Positions 1-12,379 of a stretch of 64,000 bases of DNA are shown here, piece after piece. Below the pieces are notes generated by a model. The model did not search any database and was not told where the DNA came from. It saw only the letters and a list, made by a program, of their open reading frames with translations. The DNA comes from Pomphorhynchus laevis (Eukaryota; Acanthocephala; Palaeacanthocephala; Echinorhynchida; Pomphorhynchidae). A program made the position numbers and the translations under genes. The DNA is taken from positions 1-64,000 of the forward strand of contig WNNJ02003330.1 of the NCBI GenBank assembly GCA_012934845.2, given 5' to 3'. The stretch's first letter is position 1; each line of letters begins with the position of its first letter.

Positions 1-978
1 AATTAATAATAATTTAATAATTTAATTAATTTAGTTTTTATAATTAATTTAATGTATTTAATTATATTATCTCTATCTATATTATAAAAAAATAAAGCAT
101 ATTTTCAATAAAGATATATTCAATAAAGATAAAGATGTTATTAAGATAATAATATTTTCCATTAAATATAAAAATATTTCCAAAGATAAAGAAACATTAT
201 ATTATCGTTCTAATACTAAAATATCGCTTTTTCTAAAACACTTATGATTCTTCCCGATTTGTGTTAGACATTAAATTAGACATTATGCAAAATCATTCAG
301 TTTTTAGTTATATTTTCCGTAATATAATCATCAAAATTATATATTTTATTTCAATAATTGTTAATATAAATTATTATTTTTATTACAACGAAACCATCTC
401 GATTTTTCTGCTTAGTGTTACTTTAGTATCGATAAGCAATTATGTATTTTACTTGCCTGGAATAAATTATATGATTACGATTACACATAGTTCAATACAG
501 CTGACCTTTTATACATTTGACGTTTGTTATTGGCGAACCACAATTTAAATTATTTTAAACTTAAATTTAAAATTATTTAAATGGAAATAGAAATGATTGT
601 TATTAAAGTATACAATGAAAGTTGCAATGCGTCATGGAACTATAAAATATTTAAAATAAAGCAGTGTCGTAATTAAATTTAATGACTTAAAAACGCGAGT
701 ATTTATTTCATATTAAAAATATTTCCAAACTCATCGATTAGGGATGGATATTATTTCTTATTTTATATTAATTAGTAGAGAACTTTTAAATAACTTCGTC
801 GAAACATTTACATGCCATTATTTTCAGTTGATTGAGGTTTAATCACAAAACGTATTTTCCGCAGAATGAAGGAAATCCATATTTGGCTTAGAAAAATAAA
901 AAAAACCCTCAAATAAAAATTGAAGAGATAAATTTTAAAGAAAATGTTATAGTACTTAGCAGGAAAAGAATTGTCTAG
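1..978. other. AT-rich intergenic DNA
   Basis: The stretch is AT-rich. I see no recognisable gene, repeat family or RNA. An open frame at 261-548 has hydrophobic, AT-driven composition and no family signature, so I do not call it. Confidence 0.6.
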
Positions 979-1026
979 AATGGCTATTTTTATAACAAAT
1001 TGTCATTATGTAAAAAATGGGAAGAT

Positions 1027-1284
1027 ATGGAGGTGCGTTTTAATCGCAAGGCTATGATGCACACCGACTGTAAGTATGGTGTTTTAAAAATTATAGCACA
1101 GGACCATTCATCCAAAGAAGATAAGTTTGATCATGTTGTGTTCATAAGCAAACTTAAAAAAGGTTCAATTGAGAGCAATAAAACCGGAAGATATAGTATT
1201 TGCAGCACTTTAAAAACTTATATGTTTGAAAACAACTTTGGTTTTGATTATAATTTTTCAATGTACACTATAACAGTGTATTAG
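1027..1284 (+). CDS. Unidentified small ORF (85 aa)
   Basis: The frame is open from 979 and the first ATG is at 1027. The product is a mildly basic 85-residue peptide that begins MEVRFNRKAM and ends TITVY. Its amino-acid usage (Lys, Asp, Ser, His) is less AT-skewed than chance frames nearby, which is the only support for coding. I recognise no domain, signal peptide or family. It could be one exon of a larger gene, a repeat remnant or a chance frame. Confidence 0.22.
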   Translation: MEVRFNRKAMMHTDCKYGVLKIIAQDHSSKEDKFDHVVFISKLKKGSIESNKTGRYSICSTLKTYMFENNFGFDYNFSMYTITVY

Positions 1285-1429
1285 GAAAATAAAAAACTTG
1301 CGATTTTAAAGAAGACTATGCCATTCCTACATAAATTCAAAATACTGTAAACGGGGAAGACTTCCTCCTATACGATAAATGAAGGCAAAAGCATAATAAG
1401 AATATATAAGCTATATGAACAACTAATAC

Positions 1430-2871
1430 ATAGTAAATAGAGCTATTTTGATATATAAATTGGTTCCTTCTATCAGCCACATTGATCTAGTCCATAATTT
1501 AACTTGGATATTTGTATCAGCTAGATGGAACCACCCTGTATTATGAATTGGATCCTTGTAACAAGTATATATAGCTATTTTGAAATATAAAATGGTTTCT
1601 TGTATAATGTACATTAAGCGTGTCTGTAATTTGAATGTGGTTCTAGTATCAGCAACATTGAACTAGTCTGTATATAAATTTGGTTATTGTTTCAACTAGT
1701 TGGATCTAGTCCGTATTTGCATTGAACTAAAATGTGAAGCTCAATGCTAATTTTTAGTTTAATGTCAAATGCTACGTCGAATTAGAGGGAATACGAACAG
1801 CTATACATTATTTTAATGTCTATTGAACGCATTAGCAATGTATATAAACAATGAATCTATTTATTATTCATTGATCTCCTGTATATAAATAATTTAAAAG
1901 CATACTTCATTGTGTATATTTTACTTTGTAGATATTATGTATTATCATGTATCAGCTGGTACGGATCTACTCCATAAAATAAAATGTATCAGTTGCATGG
2001 TGGTAGTCAATGATAAATATTGAGTATTTGTATAAGCCAGATTGAGCTAGTCCGTAAAATGAATTTGGATTTTGTATTAGCTATATGGTGCTAGTCTGTG
2101 ATATGAATTTGATCTTTGTATCAGCTACATCGATATATCCGTGATTTAAATATGGTACTTGTATGAGCTACCTGGAGCTAGTCCTGATAGGAATTATGTA
2201 CTTGTTTCAGCTACAAAATGCTAGGATGTTCCTTCTATCAGCTACATTGATCTAGTCCCTAATTTAACTTGGATATTTGTATCAGCTAGATGGAACCACC
2301 CTGTATTATGAATTGGGTCCTTGTAACAAGTAAATATAGCTATTTTGAAATATAAAATGGTTCCTTGTATCATGTACATTAAGCGTGTCTGTAATTTGAA
2401 TGTGGTTCTAGTGTCAGCAACATTGAACAAGTCTGTGATATAAATTTGGTTATTGTTTTAACTAGTTGGATCTAGTTCGTATTTACATTGAACTAAAATG
2501 TGAAGCTCAATGCTAATTTTTAGTTTAATGTCAAATGCTACTTCAAATTAGAATATATACGTTATACGAATCAATATATATATTTAATGTATATTTAATA
2601 AGCTAGCAAAACAAGAAGCACTTAATCTATTTCTTATTCATTGATTCTGCTTTAATGCAGAATCAATTATATGTCTTTAAGAGACAATTATATGTCTCTT
2701 TCCTAATTAGACGATAAAATATAATCATTTTGAGTAAAATGAATCATTTTACTGATATTCCTCTGAAAATCGGGAAATTCGTTGATATTAGACAATATAA
2801 ACTTATATAGTACATTAAAAGCACAATTCAATTTGAATGAGAGACGGTACCGCACCTTCTGGATACAGGAA
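1430..2871. repeat. Minisatellite-rich dispersed repeat, copy 1
   Basis: Much of this block is built from diverged units of about 42-45 bp, each with a CTTGTATCAGCTACAT-like core followed by CTAGTC. A segment of about 310 bp at 1470-1770 recurs at 2230-2540. The part from about 1712 to 2871 recurs nearly unchanged at 32102-33302 inside COQ3 intron 1. The 3' end has an 'agagacggtaccgc' block in both copies. No coding capacity was seen, and the short frames on the minus strand are by-products of the repeats. Confidence 0.8.
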
Positions 2872-3640
2872 AATATTTTCTCTTACTATTTTATGAAAAA
2901 GAATTAAACGTAGCTGATGACATATCATTTTTAAATGAATAATCATTTTACTATCTATCTTCCATAAAAATCAAATTTTTAAAAGCAAATGACTTAGATA
3001 CATTTAGCTTTTAATTTTGGACCAGCTCTTCGAAATACAAAATAAATCTATCTTTTATATTTTTGGTTAGCTTCAGCTAGTATCAGATTGGATTAAAAAT
3101 ATTTATTTCTTTACAGTTTTGTGAATTTATCACTAAGTTAAAATAATCAGTAACTATGCGTCGTAAACATTTCCAGCTTCACCCTAAAGCCCTCGACATA
3201 ATAAAGGCATTTAAAACGCATTTAAATTATTATTAAAAGGCATTTAATTATTATCATTATTAAGGCATTTATTGCTAATTTTGCAAATTAAGTATTAAAT
3301 AATTCCATTATTTAATGTAAATATTTCTTTAAATATTTCATTAAATTTCGTAATATCAAAAGGATAGTATATTAACAAATTTTGTTAACAGAGAACGCTT
3401 TGAAAATACTCAACAATATGGTATATTTTCTGGCATCCTTGAATAGATACCCAAATATGGCGTACAATGCTGTGCTTTGTTCGCAAATTATCTTATTTAC
3501 TAGCTTTTGTCTTGAAGATGTATTTTACATTGAATTGTAATTGTTGATTTTAAGTCAAATTGATTTAGAGCATTTATATCTATTTTTTGATTTTATAATA
3601 AGTCTATAGATGCTGAGATTCTATAGATAATAGTCTAGAT
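2872..3640. other. Intergenic, nothing recognised
   Basis: This is AT-rich sequence between the minisatellite block and the gag fossil. I found no gene, tandem repeat or structured motif. Confidence 0.5.
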
Positions 3641-3749
3641 GCATGCAAAACGCACCGAGTTATAAGTGGAACAATGTAATCGATTGTGTTAAAGGCGTCC
3701 GCGTAAGAATCATTTTCCTGAAAATAAAGGGTGCTTTGTAGCATGAGGC

Positions 3750-4490
3750 TTTAACGTCTAAGATGGTATAATACGACACCGGCCGTCAACTGTGGATTTG
3801 ATTCGTCGTTCGACATAGCATGAACATCTTGATTTACCCTTAAGGAGTCTATAGATGCTGAGAATTCTAATGTTGCCTATGCCTTTGTAATTGCCTGTAC
3901 TGATTATAGTGAATTTGCTGTTATTGCTGCTTAATGAAACGTCAGTTGAGGTTTTTAGATAATCTCTGGTGTATATCGGTGCTCCTTAACCCGGTTATAA
4001 AGGTATCGCGTATAGCATATTTCGCACGTTGAACATCTGACATTGCTTCATTGAAGAAAAAATTGAGAAAAAACTGGGTTGATTAGCTTGTCGTACCCTT
4101 GATTTAACACTTTATTGCTTGTTCGAAGGTTGAATAATCCAAAATTAGTTCATAGTCATTCGAGTATATGTAGTAAATAAGCGAAACTTGTTTATTAGCA
4201 AGACGTTCAAAATGAGCGATTTACAAATCTCATCACATTTAGTAAACATCACATATGTCCCGATGTGCATCATAAGATGTTCTAGTTTATTTACGTCATC
4301 AGGAAGAGTGGTAATGTAATAATTGACATTTCTTTTCCATATCTTATATTTCCTCTGACTTTCGGGGTTATCAGCAGGAGTATCGAATCGCTCAACTCGT
4401 ACTGTGTGAGTTCTGTGGATCTGTGAGTTCAGGCTCTGATCGAAATCCACACTTGATTGTTCCGGTGTACACATCTTTCAATGTGCTGAA
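3750..4490 (-). mobile_element. LTR-retrotransposon gag fossil (Ty3/gypsy-like)
   Basis: The minus strand encodes stretches that resemble the gag capsid region of Ty3/gypsy-type elements: a 'WKRNVNYY...LPDD..KLEHL' segment, then further on an 'AIRDTFITGL' segment of the kind that follows it in such proteins. The copy is old, fragmentary and clearly broken, with several breaks. No flanking LTRs, protease or polymerase were recognised. About 115 bp of the gag segment recurs just outside it, at about 4578-4695. Confidence 0.55.
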
Positions 4491-4699
4491 TAAATTGTCG
4501 TATCGCAGATAATCAGCTAAACCAAAGAGGTTTTATTTATCACATCTATAACAATAATAAAGTTAGTAACAATTTCAAATACGTCAAATACGAGTATATG
4601 TAGTTAATAAGCAAAAGTAGTTTATTAGCAGGACGTTCAAAATGAGCGATTTACAACTCTTCATCACATTTAGTAAACATCACATTTAGTAAACAACTT

Positions 4700-5835
4700 A
4701 ATTTGACTGCGATAATATCAGGTTTTCCTTCGAACCTGATTGGACTTAGGATTGATTCCATTTATTAGACTATACTTTAAGCAGTGTAATTCTAACTAAC
4801 TACAATTTGTCAATTAAATGATATCAAGATAAGCCAACAAAAAGACTTTCTTGGCATAATCTGATTGTTCAAATACAAATATAAATAGATCAGATAACAT
4901 ATGGATCACAATTTTTTCAATACAAACATTTATATCCATTTGATTTTGTTGAACAAATCCCTGGTATTAGATATATAGGAATCGAGAAGATGTCTAGTAG
5001 ACTCAGTTTAAAAATTGAAATTAATATTTGAAAACTTAAAAGCTGTCGGAATGGAAACACTTGTCTGCTGAAAAAATTTCTGTTTATAGCTATTTATGCA
5101 TTCTATATGACAACTTTACATTTGGAAATAGCAACTTGTGCTTATTGCAGCTTGATGCTCCAAATGTCTTTAGTTACGTGAACCGCAAATTGGTTTTTAC
5201 ATAAAAATCTACGTCTTTCCTTTGAAACAGTTTTGTGTAATGCGTAATTTATTATATTGGTTACTGTCAAAAGAATCTACTACTTTCCAGAATAGACTTT
5301 ACGTAAAATTATTCTTCAGCAATGATCGCACACAATGAAAGCTCATGATTAAATTTAGAGTTGTGTCACAAAATAGTATTCATCGACGATTTGCAGGCAA
5401 TTGTTTACACTATTATCTGTTTAGTCTTTGCTCATTACACAATTTTCAGTTGAATTTTGTATTTAATAAAGATTATTTTATCAGCTCTAACTTTGCAATG
5501 ACTTTGTAATTTCAACGGACATTCGTGTCCTGCGTCAAATTATGAACGGATAAGTTTTTTCCAATTTGCCAGGCATTGACATTCTGAAACTGTCACGAGT
5601 GTACATGATCGTTCATTTAGTACATAATGTGATTCGTTAAAACAAGAGGTATTGTTCAAAATAAATACAAATATCATCATTCATACAAAATTGTCATTCA
5701 AATAATCGATAAGGGGTGATACCAGCCCCTAATACATCGAGGCTAACCCCTATATAATAGGGATTATCCAGAACTGATTCCTATTACATTTATAATATGA
5801 AGTAATCTAAAGATATTATATATTGTATCAAAAAT
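4700..5835. other. Intergenic, nothing recognised
   Basis: AT-rich DNA with no open frame of note. I see no recognisable repeat or RNA gene. Confidence 0.5.
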
Positions 5836-5839
5836 ACAT

Positions 5840-6540
5840 TTGCAAGACTAGGCCTATTAAGTTTTAAGCGGCTAGATTGCGCGTTGGTTCATCCACACAT
5901 TGAATATTGTACCTAGGCATCATTTCCGTCTACTAAGGCAGAAATTATCAAGCTTGAGTCGGTGCTTCGAAGTGTCTCCAGATTGTGGTTTCAATCTGCG
6001 TATTCATACGTAAATCGCTTAGCTTCCTTACAGATGTTTTCAGTGCGTCAAAGGTTGATTTATCTAGACCTCATTGCGACGTGGCAGATGGTTCATTCCG
6101 CAGAGAAATTTCCTTCCACACATTGAATATTGTACCCAGGCATCATTTCCATCTACTAAAACAAAAATCACGAAGCTTGAGTCAGTGCTTTGAAGCGGCT
6201 TCAGATTGTGTTTTTAACCTGCTTATTTATACGTATACCGCTTAGCTTCCTTACAGCTGCTTTCAGTGCGTCAAAGGTTGATTTACCTAGAACTCATTGC
6301 GACGTGGCAGATGTTTCACTCTGCACAGGGATTTCCTCCTCACTATGTGAAGATTAGTTCGTCAGCTCGTAGAGGTCATTCTCTTTCACTATATAAATTA
6401 TCACATGGCAAAGTCCTAAGCGTGGTCCGACTTTTATATCGGTCCTTAAATGTATGGAATGTGCTTTCTAAACAAATTTCATGTGCATTCAGCTATTGCA
6501 GTTTCAAGTAAAAGTTTCGATATTGACTATTAAATACTGG
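5840..6540 (+). mobile_element. LINE 3' fragment (RT thumb/C-terminal part)
   Basis: In changing frames this stretch reads 'LVHPHIEYCT' then 'KLESVLRSVSRL', 'RLIYLDLIATWQM', 'RRGHSLSLYKL' and 'NVWNVLSKQISCAFSYCSFK'. That is the order of motifs after the catalytic core in Jockey/CR1-type reverse transcriptases. The RT core itself is absent. A unit of about 222 bp is duplicated in tandem (5897-6117 and 6119-6341), so the thumb region occurs twice and the copies have since diverged. Frames at 5985-6245 and 6266-6511 are pieces of this relic. The exact clade is uncertain. Confidence 0.7.
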
Positions 6541-6544
6541 CGTA

Positions 6545-7180
6545 GACGCTTCAAGTTATTTTAGTCATTGATTTTTCATTGAACAATTAAAATAGCCATT
6601 TGCTGCTAGTAATTTGTCTGAAAAAATTATAATATACATTAAATATTTGATATTATGTATTCTAATTTTTGGATCTTCTAATTGGTATTCTGCAAAAATG
6701 TCGAGTTACCACTCAAACAAGATTCAATTTTTAGTTTATTTGTTTTGCGCTCTCTAGATGTAAATATAATTATTTTATCCCAAAAAAATATATGTAAACG
6801 ATTTTGCCCTAACCAAAATTTTTTAATTTTTTGTATACACAGTTTACTCGCTGGAGTCGATGTGGGACAAAATTTTATAAAAAATATTTTTGAATTGTTA
6901 AAATATTAATAATTCATCCCATCTTAATTATCAATTTATGATATTTAAGGTCAAATAAATAAATATAATTGATTAAATTATTTAAACAAATTTATATAAT
7001 AAATATACCTTAAAAAATTTATACCTTAAAAAAAATTGGGATCTATTATACATACAATAAATAACATACAAAGTGTTATCCAATTTCACCTGGTAACGAA
7101 CAACGATACAATTTCACCTGGTAGCAAATCCTTCTACATACAAAACGAATGACAAGGCGGGCATGCGCCTAGCCTGGCAG
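6545..7180. other. AT-rich spacer
   Basis: No gene was recognised. The open frame at 6682-6909 is AT-driven. Near 7080-7130 the phrase 'caatttcacctggta' occurs twice, a small local duplication. Confidence 0.5.
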
Positions 7181-7181
7181 A

Positions 7182-7455
7182 TATTTACAGCTTAAACACA
7201 CAATTTATGTACTGAAATCGAAGCAAGAAGTCGATCTGGTTACATATACATTGAAGCGGTAATCATATCTAAAGTTAATACAAGATTAGTGCTAATTAAC
7301 GAAAATATCTTAAAAGAATATTTACAGCTTAAACACACAATTTATGTACTGAAATTGAAGCAAGAAGTCGATCTGGTTACATATACAGTGAAGCGGTAAT
7401 CAAACCTAAAGTTAATACAAGATTATTGTTGATTAATACCGAAAATATCTTAAAA
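7182..7455. repeat. Tandem duplication of a 137-bp unit
   Basis: Two adjacent copies (7182-7318 and 7319-7455) each begin TATTTACAGCTTAAACACAC. They differ at only a few positions. The block lies directly upstream of the RLE-type LINE and overlaps its first recognisable frame, so it may be part of that element's 5' end. Confidence 0.75.
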
Positions 7456-10440
7456 GGATATTCGTCATCAAATGCAAAACGAAACCAATTATCAATGATG
7501 AAACAGCTTTGTCAAACATGTCCTCGCGCCATTACTATCAATTGCACTGGTAAATTGAAATACCATAAACACAATGGTGCGCGATGTGCTGGCTCGGGTA
7601 TGAGTATCCCAAAAACCGTCACGATTTGTGTCAGCGATCAGATTTCCTTGCACTCTCGCCATGAAGATCCAGGGTCCGCACTTACATCCCTCCTCACGAT
7701 GTCATAATAAAATCCACATCAGCATCGGCTCTTGATATTGTCAACGATGTATGGAGTCACAAAGCGTCTTCCATTTTCCGCCTCCCTTGGAAGACGAGGG
7801 TCAGAGCGGATGCGATGTTTACAGACTTAATAAAGCAGGATCTACGTCAAAACGACATGGCATCATGGGCTCGCTTTCTAATCATGCCGAAAATCTATTT
7901 TCACATCAGCGCGTCGAATAAGGTCCTAAACAGATCTCGCCCGGACTCTGCAAAACTGATACTCCAACGCATGAATTAATTTAGTAATGCTACTTTCGAT
8001 GAAATCGCTTCGGAACTACGTCTTATAGTCACGCCAGATAACCCTACAGCTTCCAACCATATATCCGCAGCAATATCACTGACTAGACGCGGGTATTTCA
8101 GGAATGCGGTTCAAAGGCTAGCTTCTACAGGGCTGGCTTCCCCATCAACTGGCACACGTCGTAAACTAGAGCTTATGCACCCGTCATCACAGAGAGTTTG
8201 TTCTCAACATGGAGTCGCTTTTGGAGATTTATCGGGTTTGTCGCGTTCACACACTCGACCACTCAACGTTGATCGAATCACGGTTTTGCGGGCAATTGAG
8301 TCATTTCCTTCGTCGACCGGTCCAGTTTGTTTTGCACTCAGACCGGAACATCTTCACGATATGATTGAGGCCGATTCCGGCGGTAATTTGCTGGACACAC
8401 TCACCCATCTAGTCAATCACCTACTTTCAGGTTCTGCTCCGAATTCTTTAGCTCCCTCCATTGCAGGCGCAAATCTTTTCGGCCTCCCAAAAAGGATGGG
8501 GGCATTCGACCAGTAGCGGTGGGTGAGACGTTACGACGTTTATGTTCAAAGTGTGCCTGTTCCCGCTTACGGGACCGCTTCGCATCATTCTTTGCTCCCA
8601 CACAACTCGGAGTTGCCTCACGAAATGCGGTTGATATGATTGTTCATAACGTCTCTCGCACTCATCAGAGTCGATCAAATGATCCCAATTGGGTGTGGGC
8701 TAAGGTCGACCTGTCAAACGCCTTTAATAGTATTAGCAGATCTTCAATCATTTCCGCCGTTAATAGTAATGTTCCAGAGCTGTCGTCGTGGGTATCTTTC
8801 TGCTTAAAATCGCCTTCCCCTTACGATTTGGTCAGTTCAGACCTTTAATATCATCATAGGAAGTACAACAAGGCTACCCGCTATCTCCAATGTTTTTTTC
8901 GTTGGCGATTCAAAACACCATCTCGAAAATCTCGAATATCCCTGGCATTGTATACAATCAATGGTATTTGGATGATGGGATAATCGGTGGAAGTCCACAG
9001 GCAATCGCTCAGTCCCTCAACACCTTGAGTATTGACTTCCTCACACTCAAACTTCATCTTAATTGGTCAAAAACCGAAATAATCGGCGTGCCTGACGCGA
9101 TTCAAATTTGTCAAACCTATGTCACTCATCTCCGGCTAACAACACTACAGGAAATTTTCAGCTGTTGAGGTCACCAATTGGCTCAACTGACTTTATCAAA
9201 GACGTCTTGCTCAGGGATTTGTTACCAAGGCTCACGAAAGAAATTGAAGTCATTGCAAACTTGCCAGATCCCCAGTCGGCCTACCTTCTCCTTAGACACT
9301 GTGCGTCCACCCCCAAGATCGGTCATCTAATGCGCACAATTTCACCATTAACACTAAGAGGTTTCACTCAGGCTTTTGATGATGTTATCATGAAAGCTTT
9401 TGAAAATTTAACAGCCTCACAGTTAACTGTCTCTGCTAAGATTCAGGCTTCACTACCCTTCCGCTTAGGTGGTTTCGATCTCAGGAATACTACAATTCAT
9501 TCAAGCAACGCGTTTGTCGAGAGTGTCCGAGCTGTCTCCGAGATTTCGTCCAGATAACCTAACCAATATGTCGGGTTTGAGGGAGCATTGTCAGAATTGT
9601 CAGTATTGAGTGGGAAAGATAACCTTCAACATATTTTCTCCGACGGTTCCACAACGTCCTTCCACATTGACCGTCTGCGCTTCGATTGCCTGCTTGAGGA
9701 ATCCAACAATCTGGATAAGGCCAGATTACGTGCGACAGCCTGTTCGATTGCTGCGTCATGGCTTCAGGTTACGCCTAGCATTAGCCAAGCTCTAGATCTA
9801 ACCCCACCACAATTCCGCGTTCTCTGCCGCATGTGGTTAGGTTTAGCGATTTTCCCTCCTAACCATAAGTGTGGGCGATGCAATTCCGATATCGACCTTA
9901 TGGTTTTTCACGCAATTACCTGCCAATATGGTGGTCATCGCGGGTTGAGGCACGATGTCATAAGAGACGTCATCTATAAAGCGGTCCAGTTTGCACGTAT
10001 GCACGTTGGCCTGAAGGTCCGGGGGTTATTGACTGATGTAAAAGAGCTCCCGGCCGATATTCTAATATACGGAGATCCTCCTGAAGCGATTGACTTCGCA
10101 GTCACGCACCCACAACAAGTTGCATACGTAGATATCGCGAGCGCAAGTGCAGCGGCAGCAGCGGCGGCTTATGCCAACAATGTGAAAGATCGTAAATATC
10201 GGTCAAGAATGGAAGCAGCCGGATACAAGTTCACACCGGCAGTAATCGAGTGGTTTGGGGGGGTGGAATGATGCCGGCCTTAACGTCATCCGGCGTATTG
10301 CTGGCCGCATGAGCAGAACAAGTGGTGTTAGATATAACATCGTAGTTGCTCGATTATTCCAACGATCGTCCATCGCCTGAATGCGTGGCAACGCCAGAGC
10401 GATTCTGGCTTCGCTAGACAATATACAGCCCTTCACAAGC
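7426..10440 (+). mobile_element. Non-LTR retrotransposon with zinc finger, RT and restriction-like endonuclease
   Basis: This GC-richer island contains one degraded LINE-type polyprotein. Parts in order: a zinc-finger-like segment (about 7520-7610: CxxC, then H...C followed by GSG); an N-terminal region ending 'CFALRPEHLHDM' (about 8330-8360); RT fingers with 'GIRPVAVGETLRRL' (about 8500-8545); RT palm with 'KVDLSNAFNSI' (about 8703-8735); 'YLDDGIIGG' (about 8966-8992, the YxDD box); and a C-terminal CxxC...H...C knuckle (about 9869-9915) followed by 'LPADILIYG' and 'AIDFAVTH', resembling the PD-(D/E)XK endonuclease of R2/R4/NeSL-type LINEs. The frame shifts at the A-run/G-run near 8505, near 9160 and at the G-run near 10258; stops occur near 7978, 8847 and 10378. 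The copy is dead. The clade assignment is from memory of domain order. Confidence 0.8.
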
Positions 10441-11466
10441 CTAGCTAGGTCAGCGTCCGAACCTAGGATTCGAACTTTCAGCCAAAGCATATGTGATATG
10501 GTCGAGGTCCAGAACGGAACGGCTCATACAGACCATTTTTGCGATGACACACGTCTGGAAGGTTGTAATAATCAACGTGATCGAACAGACTTTTTACTAA
10601 ATCTAGTTGCTTTATTAAAAACGGCCAACTCGAACTCTTTATGTGAGCTCGAGGTGCGAGACCCGAATAGCCCTTCAATTCTACTGACGACCAGTTCAGT
10701 CAAAACCGTTCAACGTGCTGTGGACCTGGGAATAAGACCTGAAATTAAACTTAACGTTTCTAAGACCGACGAGCGTTGACTGCTGCTGAAAGAAAACCAC
10801 GATGGACACGTTGAAGAAGGCAATCTTCGGAATATGGATTCGTATCATGACCGAAAAATTTCAAACAGCGAGGCTGATGAATGTTACAATTTTGTGGGCA
10901 ACAATCAAGTAAGTACATCGCTTAGTGATTGTGAAAAAGAAGACGACACATCTACCTGGACAATGAATACGGATTTCAATAACGGACAAAATTACACGCA
11001 ATTATTATGTAACCATTCCATCTCATTGGACAATACGCACTCTGCGATCGGCAACTTCGGGATATGTGATCCGGCATTCGACTATCCAACAGGCAATACT
11101 CTCGCTGATACAGAAGAAGCAACAGGAATTAACGGGGGTGACGAGATTTTCGGCGATGATCGCGCTTCTCCTACTTAGTCAAACTTATCCGAATGCGATA
11201 ACGATCTTCACGAATCCAGAGACCCCACAAACAGATACGATGCAGCCGGATCGCACTTTAATGTGATCAATGGAGACCTCAATAGACTGATCAGTCTGGA
11301 ACTAAACGTGATGCGGTATTTAGGACAAAACCCGACAGTAACTGAGTTGCAGTACGATCAACGCGTGGATTCGGACGGTAACGAAACCTCCGAGTTTCGC
11401 GAGGCCATCACAATGGATAAGAATATGAAGAGCAATCACTATGTAGTTACTAATGATGACTTGTAA
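10441..11466 (+). pseudogene. Coding-like remnant of unknown origin next to the RLE LINE
   Basis: Three successive open frames (to 10779, 10834-11178 and 11263-11466) have balanced base composition, unlike the AT-rich surroundings. They encode polar peptides rich in Asp, Glu, Asn and Ser. The middle one starts MDSYHDRKISNSEADECYNF. I recognise no domain. The composition and the sharp drop in GC after 11466 suggest that the remnant belongs to the same inserted element or to a second one joined to it. A host gene is less likely, because stops interrupt the region. Confidence 0.4.
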
Positions 11467-11469
11467 TTT

Positions 11470-12270
11470 TAGATTTTTAATATTATTGTGTTTTAGTCTA
11501 ATAATAATATTATCTAAAAAAATTATATAATTGTTTAAATATTTTATATAAATTATTTAAATTATTTGATTAAATTATTTAAATATTTGATTTGCTATGG
11601 TTTTGTAAAAAATTATTATATTAAAGAAATTATATTATAAATTGATTGTTTACTCACTTTTAAATTATATTTAATTAATAGAAAGTGAAATTATTATTTT
11701 TATTAAAAGTCAAATATTTGATAGCTAACTGCTATCATCCTTAGGACAAAATTATGACTTTTAATAAATAATAATTTCACTCTCCAATAATTAAATATTA
11801 TAAAAAAATATGACTTTTAATAACAAAATAGTTAATTTTACTCTCTTCTCTAATTTAAATATAATTAAAAAATATTATTAATTATTGAAAGTAGTAAAAT
11901 AATATTAATTACAAATACTATATTTGATCGGTAATTATTTACAATCAATTACATATCTTAATTATCAAGCTAAATCTATGATAAATCTAATCTTAGATAA
12001 AATAGATTATCACATATATCTATGTGATAATCACACAGATATCATATCAGATAAAATAATTTATGTGGTAAACTAATTCTATCAAAGAAAAAAGCTGAAA
12101 AAATCAAATTTGATTTACTGAATGCAACGGATAATTTACAAAACATCTTAATTAGTTACATTTTGATGACTAGTAATGCAATTTTGAGCTCGTGAGATTG
12201 TTGAACCAATAATAAATCAATTTATAAATAGTTTGATCGTGTAAAAAATGCAGTTTTACTAAGTGATGCA
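11470..12270. other. AT-rich spacer with a small foldback
   Basis: At 11679-11795 about 35 bp around 'agtgaaattattattttt' is repeated inverted as 'aataataatttcact', with a spacer of about 50 bp. A third half copy lies at about 11808-11850. There is also a palindromic 'tatgtgataa' cluster near 12010-12070. No gene was recognised. Confidence 0.55.
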
Positions 12271-12379
12271 AGCGAGTGAAAAAGTGATGATGGAGGGATC
12301 AAAGGTTTTCAGTAAAACTATTTTTTTTCATCAAATGCAGAAAAGAAGGTATGTTTTTTAACTTATGAATTCATTCCTG

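Noticed and set aside
261-548. 95-codon open frame
   Set aside because: Hydrophobic Ile/Tyr/Phe-rich composition is what AT-rich DNA yields by chance. No motif and no splice context.
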